Positions 25,601 through 37,148 of a stretch of DNA of 64,000 nucleotides are shown piece after piece. Both the position numbers and the translations under genes were made by a program. The notes beneath the pieces are model-generated. The model made no database searches and had not been told where the DNA came from. It saw only the letters and a program-made list of their open reading frames with translations. Source of the stretch: Helopsaltes ochotensis (lineage: Eukaryota > Chordata > Aves > Passeriformes > Locustellidae); assembly GCA_013400155.1 (NCBI GenBank), contig VXBM01001631.1, positions 62,001 to 126,000 on the forward strand. The letters run 5' to 3'. Position 1 is the stretch's first letter, and each line of letters begins with the position of its first letter.

Positions 25601-26384
25601 ATGGACAGGATCCAAAAATGTCAATACAGGCATGGGGCTACCACAGAGCCACGATGGAGCATCTGGTAAGTTGGAATATCTCACAGTAGGTAGCAGCAGA
25701 GTGGGTGAAGTCAGCAGGAGTGAAAGCTGAAGGGAAGGACTGAAGTGCAAAAGGATGACCCACGATAGTGGAACACCCTTGCCAAGGTGGAGGTGAGTTT
25801 GGAGGCAGTGGGTGCTGCCAAACACGGAGAGATGCACACACTCCCCTTTCCCATTCTCACACAAGAATTCCCAGATGCCATATTCCAGTGCTCTAATAAA
25901 AGCCACTTGCTAGGCCTCCCTGTCAAACATCTGCTGGTGGCATGCTGAGAGGTGCTGACATCTGACACAGCCTCAAAGCAACAGAGCAAAAACTCTTTTT
26001 TAAAAAAATGTAGTTTCTAGTACTCCCGAGGTCCCAGAGAAATCCATCCCGTGGAAGTACAGCAGCATCTCAGCAGAAAGCCACTCCCAGAAAAGCAGTG
26101 GGATTTGTATTGAACAGCTTAGTCTTCAAAACAGAGAGAGCAGCAGCTGAGCTGATCACACTGGGATTCCTCTGGAATCAGGAAGAGAAGCAGGAATTTT
26201 CCAGATGCAGCTCATCTGCAGTATTTTAAATCTTTAAATTGGAATGACCTCCACTGACTGCATCAGCTGAGTCGTATGCACTATAAGGACAGAGTCACTT
26301 AGATGTATCCTTCCTAAATTTTCTTCAGATACTGCATACAAAAGGAGAAGTCAAAATATTCCTAGAGATGATGGCTGCAGAAGA
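22641..26384. other. mostly unique non-coding DNA
   Basis: Apart from the candidate exon at 22730-22925, no gene is recognised. A modest CpG-containing GC-rich patch lies at about 24130-24490, with words such as GGCTGCCGCGCAGCC. It is much weaker than the island at 35.3-36.6 kb. Confidence 0.5.
22730..22925 (-). CDS. candidate first coding exon of an unidentified secreted or membrane protein
   Basis: Starting at an ATG (complement of 22923-22925), 65 codons run open and then reach CACAG|GTATTT, a plausible splice donor at 22730/22729. The peptide has a second Met at residue 14. A strongly hydrophobic stretch at residues 18-38 (CSGLLLYLLGFFLFIQIVLH) looks like a signal peptide or membrane segment. 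It is followed by a polar region with two Cys and an N-glycosylation-type NVT at the end. I do not recognise the family. The frame also stays open past the donor into the CR1 minisatellite, which is incidental. No acceptor-linked partner exon was identified, so this may be a chance frame. Confidence 0.2.
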
Positions 26385-26743
26385 CACGAGTGTGGACTGT
26401 TCAGCACAGCAAGAACCACACAGGACACTCGATGAGGAGAAGGATCCAAAAAGGGAACCTTTTGTTTATTCTTTCTTTCTTAAGTAGACCTCAGGTCCAT
26501 GCCAGGGATTGGATGAGAAGGTGAACACCTCTCCTCTCCACTGGCCCAGCTGACGGTCAGTCAGTACAATTTGCATCCAAAGGCGTGTGATATTTACCAA
26601 TCCATTCCCCAAACAAACCCTATCTTACAGATAACACCAGCATGAGAAAGGCAAAGCACTGCCTAAACATTGAGGATTCTGACTCCATTCTAACAGCCAA
26701 GAAACACATCAGAAAGGCTGCAAAAATCAGGGCAACACACGAG
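26385..26743 (-). mobile_element. solo LTR with 6-bp TSD (subfamily B)
   Basis: A complete minus-strand solo LTR at 26391-26737 (347 bp). On its own strand it runs TGTTGCCCTG to GAACAGTCCACA. It is flanked by a perfect CACGAG target-site duplication at 26385-26390 and 26738-26743. An AATAAA signal is present in the 3' third. It is almost identical to the plus-strand copies at 53010, 53493 and 60450, which implies fairly recent activity of the family. No internal retroviral sequence remains. Confidence 0.92.
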
Positions 26744-29700
26744 CACATCACCATCTTATTTAATCATCTGCGCTCTTTCTTTCACTGAGCGAGATGAAGT
26801 GATCTTCCAACATGGAAAAATGATGGAGTTATTGAAACAAAACGTCTCAGCCCACAGCTGACAGGAGGAGGGTCCATCTCATGTCTCCTTTGCCACACAA
26901 GAATGAAGTCTCACCCTGAACTTTCCACTGAGCTCTCTATAAAGCCAATATATTTTCCACTCCTGTGAAACCACCTCTGGCAGTGGCATGGATCATATCA
27001 GGAGGATGCTTCTTCCTACCCTTCATCTCTGGGAACTTCCACAGCTCTTAAGACTCCTACTTCAGCTTTTCCCATGGGTTTCTTTAAAATACCTGAGGCT
27101 ACCTCGTTTCAACATCAGAATTTCAGCAAAACTGTCTTCAGCACACAGAAAAGCTGCTGCTTAGTAGCTTTGCACCAGAACTCAGGGAAAAAAAAGAAAA
27201 AAATAAAGAGTGAGTGAGAAAAGGGGAACCTGCATTTAATTTTTGGTTCTTCAATTAGGCAATGCAAATACATTCCCTCCATCTCCACAATGAGATTTTC
27301 TCTGTTCTGGGACAGATATGCTCAGAAGAGAGGCCCAATTAAAAGCAAACACTTTTAGTTTGTGTCCAGAGAAGCTTGTTTTAGGGAAACACAGACATCT
27401 AACTTCACAATGAAAATGTAATGAGCAAAAGAGCTCAACGCAGCAAAATCAAAGCAAATCCTACACTTCTTGACAAAATCCATCCTCTGTTTGAGCACAG
27501 TTTCCAGGGCAGGTGGGCATCTGGCAAGTTCTGCATCACTGGTGTGGGGAAAACAGATGCTTTGGGAGAAAAACCACCAGATTTTCCTTGGGATGGTCTT
27601 ATAACAAATGCCAGTGCTCATCTGAGCAGCTCTTTCCTTCCAAGAGATGGCAACACATGGGAGAGAACGAGGAGAGCTGGAATATTTGCTGACTACTAAC
27701 CACCTGAAGGAATATGCACAACCAGAAGAGTGAAAGCTGCTACTTTAGGACAAAAACAGAGATTAACACAGGAGAGGAAGGGAAAGTCATCTTTGCAGTG
27801 GCCAGGATGGATTTTTTATCCACTGCCATGCAGTTACCTCATCCATAAGATGCATCTGAAAGAGATGCCTGTTAAAGAACAGTACTCAGAATTTTCCCAT
27901 GGGTTCCTTTGTGTGTTGGAAATACTTTGCTTTTTGGAGAACCAAAAAGGTCAGTCCTTCGCACGAAGATGTTTCTGGCCTTTCTCAACAGAATAACTTA
28001 AAATCGCTCGTGCAGCAGCACTTGGCAGTGTGTAATTGTTTGGCTCGGCTTCACCAGAAAAATAATTTCCATTTGGGATAGAAAGTTTAAATACAAGTTT
28101 TCACAGGAGCCTGCAACCTGAAACCTGAGCCAGCTAAGGTTACAGTCAAGGGAAAGACTCGGAGCACAGTTCAAGAAAAACAGGCTCCCTTTCAAGTCAT
28201 GCTTCAGCTCTTTCAATTCCCTCTGAGTTAATCCAAGTGGCTACATAAAACATTGCTACTTGCTAGAGAACACCAAATGCTCCAGGAGACACTGCTCCAT
28301 GATCTTAGAGGCCAGATGCATTCTGCAGCTCTTCCAGGAAGTCTGGAAAAAGAGACTAAAAGTCTGCATGGAATGAGAATCAGGACCCCAGTTCAATAAA
28401 GCAACTGAACACATGTTCAGTTTTAAGGCATGAAATTAAACCAATCTTTATGCAAAAATAAATTAAAAAAAACCCCTCGAGCACCTGCTACACTGAGCCC
28501 ACCACTGAACTTCACTGTTGTCTTTGAAACTTGGAGCTCTGCCTTCAGTGAGCGCTGCCTACATGCTCTGCTGAAGCAGCTTTTAGAGGGGAGGTTCTTC
28601 ATGCACCGAAAGCCTTGCAGGTGTTGAGGGATTTTTCTGAGTCAGGAAATACAAACCAAACCTGGGTAAGGCCACCCATGAGCTGGACTTGTCCAACCAG
28701 CTCTCCAAACCCTCCCAAAGCAATCTGAGATGTTAAAAAATGAGCATAACTGCATTTGAAACACAAGCTGCAGCTCTCCTGAAACAAAATCGTTTAATGG
28801 AAAGACCTTTCAATTTCTCAACCTGGAAGAGCTTTGTTATTCATTCCCCCCACCTGTGGGTATCATACTCTGAGTGGAAGGGGAGAAAGCCACTCACAGC
28901 ACTCCTGCCTCATGTCTGCCCTCTCCTTAAGTGTACAAACCCATGAGTAATTCTTTCCCACACAATTCCCACTCCTATGAATCCTCTCAGCAGCTCCACT
29001 GGAATTCACTTCAGCCGCCCTATTCCAGCAGGCTTTGCTTCAGGCTCCCTCAAGCTCAGTGGAAGAAGGAACCACTGTCAAGGACCAATCCATCACCTGT
29101 GTTTTAAACACGAACTTCAGAAAGAGATAACTCACGCACTGGAGACAAACCACTCAGGGAATCCAGAGCAGCTCAAGTTTAAAAGTCTCATTTACCCAAG
29201 TGAATGCCAATATCTCATCTAACTTTACCCACATGGAGAACCTCTGCAAGGATATTCACCCATCCATTGGCACCACGGCCACTACAGCTCCAAGGCTGCC
29301 CTTCCCAGGCTCTCCCAGCTCCAGCTCAACAAATCTGAGCTCCTAATCTTTGTTTTTTCAGGTCTTTGCCACCTGAAAAAGGCAAAATCCCATCTGGATC
29401 AAGACTTTATGAGCTCAGGATCCCATGGAACGCCAACAGTGGTACCCCTGTATCCTCCACAAAATGTTCCTCTGACCCAAGATCCTGGCAGGGATTTAAA
29501 AATGAGCCAGTGAGGTGGCACTGGGTATCAGCAGTGAACTTTCTCTTCGTCTTTCCTTATACTGTTAATTCTTGGGCTGGAGCCCACTATTAGATTTGAG
29601 AACCAAGAATCTCAGTGAAATTCAACTCCAGGTCTGGAATTATCTTTCACAACCTAAAGGGGAATCACAGACTTTTCTCCACGGAGTCAGATTCCTCTCA

Positions 29701-31019
29701 GGAGCTGACAAGCAGAGCACCAAGACAGGCATCATTCACAAGCTGAAGTGAGGGAAAATCTCACGGAACATAACGAAAAAATTATGCACCATGACAACCA
29801 CTGAGCTTTGGAAAAGAGATGTTGTAAGAAGACATTTCAGAGATGTTGTGAGAGCTCCATCTTTACAGATTTTCACAGCCTAACTGAACGAGAATGATTT
29901 GGTTTTGGAATTAACCCTGCCTTGAGAAGGGACAAGGAACTTCTGGCAATCCCTTCCAGCACAAATTATTTTTCATTGCTTGATTCTATATGACCTATAG
30001 TCCCTATGGTTAAAAGAATCACAGTTAACAATATCTCCCCAAACCTTTCAATGGGCAATGCAGTAAACAGCTTACAAACTGCATCTTGAACAATAATCAG
30101 CAATCCAGATGCTTTGAGGTTTCTTTCACTCACGTTTCTAAGATTTTTTTTTACTCTGTTCATATAATCATAATTAAAATATTATGCCAAATACTATAAA
30201 AAGGCATTTTAAAATTATTAAAGATGGAAATTTTTTATCTTTTTTTTTTTTCCTTTTGAAGGAAAGAAGTACTGCAAGTCTGACAAGACTTCAAAATCCT
30301 CATGAAGACACTTGTTTTGATAAGGTAGGGGATTTTTACACTTTGCAAGGTGTCTCAAGTTCAAGCTGGACTAAACATCTGATCTCCCAGCAGGTGAGTT
30401 TTGAGGCAGGATAAGGAAAGACCCTCAGTGCTTCTGACTGGAAGCACACCCGGTCAAAATACTTCCCTGAACTCTGAGACACCGTTCTCAGCAGCCAGAG
30501 GGACACCCTGGGCTTCCTCTCTGCTTTGAGAGAGTCAACTGATAGCAGAAGGAGCAGCCTGGCCCCTGGCAGGGACGTTTGCTCACAGAACAAGCAAGCA
30601 GCAAGGGAAGAGCAGCGATGGCCACAGTGCCCAGCACAGCCCCGGCGTGGCTCAGGAGCCTCCGCTGGCGTGAGCCCCCTGAAACCCAAGCCATGCCCGG
30701 GCCTGGGATCTGCTCCTGCCACTCAAAGGGAATCGATACCTCAGCGAGCAGAGCCTGCCTGGCAGCCCCACAGGAAACCTGTTCAGGCCCGTCAGCGCAC
30801 TTCCTTCCCTTCCCTTTTGCCTCCTTTCCTCCTTCCTTCGCGCTGGAAAAGCCTCCCCTGCCAGAGGACAGCCCTTCCCAACCCGCGGCAGTGCGGAGAT
30901 AAGGGCACCGAGCACCTCTCCCGCATCCCAGGACCTGGGGACCAGCAGCAGGGATTAGCCCCCAGCCCTCCTCGGAAGCAGGTGACTCCTCTCCAGTCCT
31001 CTGGCACTTCAGCTACTGT
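26744..31019. other. unique non-coding DNA
   Basis: No repeats or genes recognised. It is GC-richer from about 30520 to 30915, with a 170-codon plus-strand frame that is Pro/Arg/Ser-rich, has no domain, and is matched by long frames on the other strand. I treat that frame as compositional. Confidence 0.45.
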
Positions 31020-31285
31020 TACCAGGGCAAGGGTTTAGCATTGCAGTGAGGACAGCTAATGTATTTTAATCTCCATCTGCATTACTCACTGTTTACTTTC
31101 CCGGCACACACGAGCCAGAGTGGACGGTTACTCAGCCAGCATTATGCAAAAGTTTATAGAGCTTTAATTGGCTTCGTTTAATTAGTTCCATTTCCTTACA
31201 GCTCCGTGGAAGAAGTACTTTTCAGCTCTTGAATTATCAAATGGATTTTCTTTCTTGTTTAGTGAAAACAGGCTGAGTTTGTGGG
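31020..31285. promoter_or_regulatory. candidate conserved enhancer-like element
   Basis: This segment carries many developmental-factor-like words in a short space. It has TGTTTAC (forkhead-like), ATGCAAAA (octamer-like), TTTAATTGGC and GTTTAATTAG (homeodomain cores), and GAATTATCAAATGG. CpGs within TTCCCGGCACACACGAGCC sit in otherwise CpG-poor DNA. It lies about 4 kb upstream of the CpG island. The call rests on motif density only and is unproven without cross-species alignment. Confidence 0.35.
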
Positions 31286-34200
31286 CAGGCACGTGAGGCT
31301 TAAGGGATGTTAGGAAAGGCAGATTCCAAGTTTTCCACCCATTGAGATCCACACCAGAGCTGGGGAAGGAGCAGCACACTCCCAGCACCTGAATCTCAAT
31401 GTTGGCTCCCCTGCACAACAAGGAGAGACTTGAGAGGCAGAGGTGAGGACAGGACATTGAAATCCATCTCTGGGAGGTGGTTTCCTCTCTCCCTGCCACA
31501 GCCCTTTCCAAATGGAGCAGCCCTTGAGAAGATCCAGCGGAACATCAACACAGATGAGCCCAGGGCCACAGAACCGAGCAGCGCCTACCACAGAACGGGC
31601 TCTGTGTCAGAGAGCACGGCAGGGAGCACCTCACAAACATCCCCACGCTGCCACCACCAACTGGAAAGGAAATTTTCCTGTATTGGGATGTGACTGACGA
31701 GATTCAAGCAGACAGTCACCTGAAGGACAGTTCTGTCTGTCAGCTGATCTACTTTCTATTTGTCTTCTCTTGGAACAAGCCAAATTTATCCAACTTCTCC
31801 AAGAAGATAATTAAAACACTCAACCCAACACTTGCCAACTTAAATCAAATACAGCTGCTTTCAAAGCTGTTAAGATTAAAGGAATTATTAGCAGCAAAAG
31901 AAAGCAATTCCGTCTAAAGGAAGAGTTTGATAAAGCAAACCATCACGAGGTGTTTCATTGTTATGAATAGAGATAAGGAGGCAAAGACAATGTTTATGCA
32001 ATGTTTTCACATGGGCCACTGAGCATCCACATGAGGCAGGGAGGTGAGAATGGCTCGCTGGACAGCTCCAGCTTTCCATCCAACAATTAATGTTTGCGCT
32101 TTAAGGAAGAGCAGACTGCATTTGGGATTAAAAGTGGTGTAAATTACAAGAAAGAACGACATGGACTCGATCTGTTGCAATTTACAGATATGGTGTGGAA
32201 CAGAAAATTCCTGCAAAAAAGTCATCTGCTGGATAAACTTTTAATCTAGAGTAAATCAACCTTCCCCCTAAATCTCCTTCTTTGGATTTTTTCAGTGCTG
32301 CAAAACCTGAAAGTGATATAAACTAAAAAGGAACAGATTCAGCAGCATGTGCAGCCTGTTGTTACCGCCCACATTTCCTCACCTCCCCCTCTCCCCAAAA
32401 AATAAGAGCTGCAGAACTATTAAAAGGATCTAGAAATGTGCAAATGTTTGTTCTAATGCAGTATTTTTAAAATATTTGGTTTACTAATATACGGGGCACA
32501 ATGAAAACAAAAAGAAAACAGAAAAACGCATCCTTAATAAGTCCGGATCATCTACTGCCCTGTTTTTCTCGCGGTGAATCTCTCAGTTCAGCACATCAGC
32601 GGCGGGAACCCGCAGCAATCCCTGACACAGAGAGAGCTGATCACCAAATTCAAAGCAAGGAAGAGCTGGCCTTAGAGGAAAACCCCTCCCTGGGGCGCTC
32701 ACGGCCAGCCCAGAGCGATGGCAGCGCAGCACTCTCCATCTAAGCCAATAAAAGAAGCAGTGCAAAGGTCTGTTTTAAGTCCTTAATCGCTTCTACTTCT
32801 AAATTTTTAGAATGGCTCCTGGCCACATTTCTGCCCCAAGCAAGCTGGTGGTATCTCAGACAGTTCCTGGGAATGATCTGGGACCTAGGGAGCACCCCGG
32901 AGCAGCTCCGTGCACAGCCTGCACAGCATCTCCTGCTCCAGAAGCTGAAGGAGCTCAATCACATGAGCACAAGTCACTCTCTGCCTTTTTTTTTTTTTTT
33001 TCTGAAGGCTGGAGAGCTTTACTGGAGATATTGATGTAGCAGAGGAGTTAGAACCGGTGAGGCTGAAATTAAAATTCTGCACCTGCTAATGCACAGCCTG
33101 CAAAGAGATCCCTGCTCACTCTTCCTCCACAGCCACGCTCTGGTTTGGAATACGAAGGTCACGGAGTTTAAAGGACTTGATCATGACTTGTCCTCTGCTC
33201 TTGACAGGATAATAATATGTAAGCAGATGCCTTATATGCACAAAAGCTAAAGCTGCTTTCTTGGCTGGCGAAGGGCAGGGCTGAACATCATCACCGAGAT
33301 GTTTTATGGCAAAACTACCGCCGGCCAACACCAGCACATGGCCACCTCCCTCCAACATCCAGTAATTGCCACGGGATGCTTACAGACTGAACCCTGACAG
33401 AGTGCTGCCCCAGGAAAGGCTTCTCCTGAGGAGATGTTTATGCTGCATTAATTCACAATTGGGCTGAATTTTGGCAGCCTCAGAGCAGGACTACTATTTA
33501 ACTTGTCATCACCGGCTGATACACTCACGCTGCCCCGGCTCTTTTAACAGCTCCAGGAGAAGAAATAAATGATAGCGAGCTTTGCTTTTGGTTTTGATGA
33601 ATAATCTCCCTCCCCTCCAAATTCCGTGAACTTAGCAAGGACTTTCTATAAAAATGCCATAAGACTCATTTGCCTTCGTTTTATGGTTTGTTTTTTGTTT
33701 CCCACATTCAGTTAAATGTGCTCTCAAGCGTATCTTACGTCCAGAACTCCTTTAAGAGAACATAAATCTCAGTGCAAGTCTTTCACCCTTTTGCTGACCA
33801 GCCCTGTGAAATCTGTCAGGTCATTTGCACCAGCATTTTCATGTGGCAGATCTAATTCTGTACCAGAAAGTTGCCTCATCTCGTGGGCGTTGCAAACCTG
33901 CAGCTCCCATAAAACACAATTGCTCGGCTGCTGTGAAAACTTAAACTCCCTTAATTGGGTAAGGGCCTGCTCCCACAGGCGGCTCTTTTTTTCCTCAAAT
34001 CCACAAATGCAGATAAAGCCACTGACTTCGAGTCCACTTCCGAGTGTTTTCAAGTTAAACAAGAACTTAAGAGCTTTGGCTTTGAGCCCAAGTTTTCAAA
34101 CACTGCTCTCCAGCTTCTTGGTGCAAAGTTCCCTCCAGCTGTAAAGCAGAGATCCAGATTTACTGACAACATTCAGGGATTAAAACACTCCCCAAAAGGA

Positions 34201-35339
34201 GCAGCAAAAGCTTCTGCTACAGCTGGAGCAAGCAGAGCTGTTCTGAAGATTCAAAATTATTATTTTGAATTATTATTTCCCACACAGGTATACATGAGCC
34301 CCTGTCAGACACCAGCATGTTCCACCCAAACAAGCTGCCCTATAGAAACACACAGAATATGCTCAGAATTCACTTTTTTTGGACTAAACACATTTTATGG
34401 AAGCTTCACTTTGTGGTCCTTAACCTACCTTTTTTTCCCCTCCCTTTCTTTTGAGGCAGTTTTGTTTTTAAAGCAGAGACACAACTACCAAAATTTTCAG
34501 AAATAATTCAAATGCGAAGTTGCAGCAGAACTGGAAACCTGGAAAACCCGCAGATTATATCCACAGAGGAAACACATGACATTTCTTGATTCATTGAGAA
34601 TTGATTAGTCTGCCTAAGTACTCACTACCTGAGTACTTTTGATAACCTCACTGGCAAGTCCCATATTCTAAAGACAAACTGAGATATTTTTATGGACCTA
34701 AATAAATCAGTAAGAGAAAACACTGACTGGGAGAGAAAAGGGACTAAGAAAAAAAGATCAGGAAGAAGTGGTTTGGGGTTGAAAACAGCAAGTGTGTAGA
34801 CCCATGCCACTGTGATCTCATGTGCATTGATCTCTTCCTTCTTTTGGGGATAAAAAAAACCCTGACACTGGCGGAGGTGAGAAAGTATTCTCTCACTTCT
34901 AAGAAAGCTACTGAAAAAGAAATTAGAATTAAATTGTTGCTCGTCTCTGAAGCCTGTTGTTGACCTGGCTTTTCTCTTTCTGTCTAAATTAGAGAGGGGA
35001 GAAAAAAACCAAACAAGCCCCCAAAATAAACAAACAAAGCCCCCAAAACAAACAAAGTCCAAACCAAAGCAAAATAGACAGAACATAAGGAAACAGAACA
35101 GATTTTCTTTATCTCAGGAAATGTTAAAGATAGACCTATTACACTGCGGTTCAGAAGGGTCACTGCCACTTAAAAAGCTGTGGGAACCGCCTTTAGAAAT
35201 TCTGCACAGGATCAGTGTTACTCCTGCTTAACCTCTCACGTTTTCATTTCAGGTCTGACTCAACCACACTTGAAACAGTCGCTCAAAACAAACAAAGCAC
35301 CGAAAAAGCACCGGGACAGCTTTTGAAGTCCAGTCCGAC
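31286..35339. other. unique non-coding DNA
   Basis: No recognised gene. It holds a 16-nt T run (32986-33001) and an AAACAAACAAAG-type A/C-rich stretch at 34997-35070. A segment with enhancer-like words (CATTAATTCACAATTGGGC, GAAGAAATAAATGATAGCG) lies near 33440-33600. The long frames here (183 codons plus, 153 codons minus) have low-complexity Phe/Leu or Ser/Lys composition and no domain. Confidence 0.45.
34997..35070. repeat. A/C-rich low-complexity tract
   Basis: Repeated AAACAAACAAAG and CCCCCAAAA words. Read on the minus strand they give a meaningless Phe/Cys/Leu-rich frame. Confidence 0.7.
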
Positions 35340-36600
35340 GGAGGCCAACCCGATCTCCACCTCACCCCGGCATCTCCCCGCGGGATGCCGCCGATGGAGA
35401 AGGAGCACGCGGAGAAGCTCCCTGCGCGTTTCGCTGCGGAGAGGCTCGGAGCGAGCGGGGGGCCGGGAGCGTGGGCTGAGCCCTGCCCATCGGCACCCCG
35501 ACTGCCGAGCCCTGCCCGAGCACATGGTGCCGGGACAGAGGCCGGGACAGAGGCCGGGGACACCGGGCACCGGCAGGGAGCGGGGAGAGGGGAGGGAAAA
35601 CCCCTTCCCGCTGCGGCACGGAGCTGCCACCGCCGCGGGGTCCCTGTGCTGGCACCTCCTCTGGCAGGCAAAGGTGGCTGTTTCACGGGGAAGGGGGGCA
35701 CTAAAAAAGGGCCCGGGGGCACCGAGGGCACCCAGAGGCGAGCGGGCCGAGGGTGTCTCTGAGAGCACCTGTGATGGAGCAGGGAAGGGCCACGGGGACG
35801 GAGGGATCTCCGCGCAGCACCTGGGAGCGAGCGGCGTCCGCCCGCGGTGTCCCGGAGCCGGGCACGCACCTGCGGGGGCGCGGGGCACGCTCCCCGCACG
35901 GAGCCCCGANNNNNNNNNNNNNNNNNNNNNNNNNNNNNNNNNNNNNNNNNNNNNNNNNNNNNNNNNNNNNNNNNNNNNNNNNNNNNNNNNNNNNNNNNNN
36001 NNNNNNNNNNNNNNNNNNNNNNNNNNNNNNNNNNNNNNNNNNNNNNNNNNNNNNNNNNNNNNNNNNNNNNNNNNNNNNNNNNNNNNNNNNNNNNNNNNNN
36101 NNNNNNNNNNNNNNNNNNNNNNNNNNNNNNNNNNNNNNNNNNNNNNNNNNNNNNNNNNNNNNNNNNNNNNNNNNNNNNNNNNNNNNNNNNNNNNNNNNNN
36201 NNNNNNNNNNNNNNNNNNNNNNNNNNNNNNNNNNNNNNNNNNNNNNCGCGTCCCAGGGCAAACCCCCGGCAAGGGCGGGAGGGAGAAGGGGGAGCCGAGC
36301 CCGCCCTCCGCCCAGGATTCCTCGGGGATGGAGGCGGCGGGGGGCCCCGGCGGGAGCGCGACCCTCCCGGTCTCCGGCAGCGAGGGGGACCGTGCCCTGC
36401 CCCGGCTCCCAGCGCCACGGGGATCGCCCCTCCGGCGGGCGCTGGGGGAAGCGGGGCCGCACCGCCCGCACTCGTCCGGCAGCGGCGGGGAGCCCCCTCG
36501 CCGAGCTCCGGGAGGGATGGAGATCCCTCTTCCCCGAGCGGTGGGGACGCCTTCCACACCAGCTGCCAGAAATAACGGGGATCCTCCTCCACCCGCCCAG
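35340..36600. promoter_or_regulatory. CpG island, possible promoter/first exon
   Basis: CG dinucleotides are dense and GC content is high on both sides of the internal gap. This is in sharp contrast to the CpG-poor flanks. A GGGCGG Sp1-type box is at 36273-36278. In birds such islands usually mark promoters of housekeeping or developmental genes, or of long non-coding RNAs. Very long frames on all strands (up to 569 codons counting N) arise because GC-rich DNA has few stops. They read as Pro/Arg/Gly/Ala low complexity, with no domain. Just upstream, TTTTCATTTCAG|GTC at about 35240-35255 resembles a plus-strand splice acceptor. Which strand is transcribed cannot be told. Confidence 0.75.
35910..36246. 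other. assembly gap (337 N)
   Basis: The unresolved run lies in the centre of the CpG island. GC-rich cores are commonly missing from short-read bird assemblies, so the core promoter or first exon may be hidden here. Confidence 0.97.
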
Positions 36601-36940
36601 ATACTGGAAATTCCACTGCCTCCAAAGTGTCCAGGAGCAAAAGGAGTCTCCCTCCCAGGCTCTGGGTGCAGTGGGGATCATTTTTCCAAAATTAAGTGCA
36701 GTGGATGCAGACCCCCACAGCTCCCCAGGAACATTAATAATCCCTTCACCACCACCCCATTCTGCCAGGCATTAGGTAAAATGTTAACTCCGCTGCCTGA
36801 AAACTTTCAGGAGCAACAGGCTTCCCCCACTGCCCAGGTACAAGCACACAGTGAAATAGAGGTGTTTTATAAAAAGAGGGAGAGCAGCTCTTTGCTTGAG
36901 CATAGCAATAGCTTGAGCACATAGCTTTTTAAGCTAAAAG
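36601..36940. other. island shore, no gene recognised
   Basis: GC falls quickly after about 36600. The sequence is Pro-codon-rich in one frame but shows no domain. Transcription from the island might extend here, but no splice site is convincing. Confidence 0.4.
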
Positions 36941-37148
36941 TTTAGATTAGATGCTAGGAAAAAATCCTTCCCTGTGAGGGTGGGGAGGCCGTGGCAAAGG
37001 TCCAGAGAAGCTGCCCCACGTCTGGAATTGTCCAAGGCCAGGCTTGGAACAACCTGGGATAGTGGAAAATGTCCCTGCCCATAGCAGGATGGTTGAAACA
37101 GGATGATCTTTAAGGTCTCTTCCAACCCAAGTCATTCTATAATTCTGT
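36941..37148 (+). mobile_element. CR1 LINE, 3' end
   Basis: A plus-strand CR1 terminus. It shows TTAGATTAGATGCTAGGAAA, TTCCCTGTGAGGGTGGGGAG, CCAAGGCCAGGCTTGGAACA, TGATCTTTAAGGTCTCTTCC and the terminal CATTCTATAATTCTGTGG. It belongs to the same lineage as the copy at 6955-7437. Confidence 0.92.

Noticed and set aside
30526..31038. 170-codon plus-strand frame
   Set aside because: GC-rich patch with open frames on both strands. Pro/Arg/Ser-rich, no domain, no splice signals that link it to other exons.
33955..34506. 183-codon plus-strand frame
   Set aside because: It opens at a TTG rather than ATG. The translation shows no domain and the Phe/Ser/Lys composition of AT-rich non-coding DNA.
34625..35086. 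153-codon minus-strand hydrophobic frame
   Set aside because: The N-terminal Phe/Cys/Leu stretch is the antisense of an AAACAAAG simple repeat.
35215..36924. Frames of up to 569 codons on both strands across the CpG island
   Set aside because: They run through 337 N and GC-rich DNA with few stops. All strands give Pro/Arg/Gly/Ala low-complexity translations with no domain.
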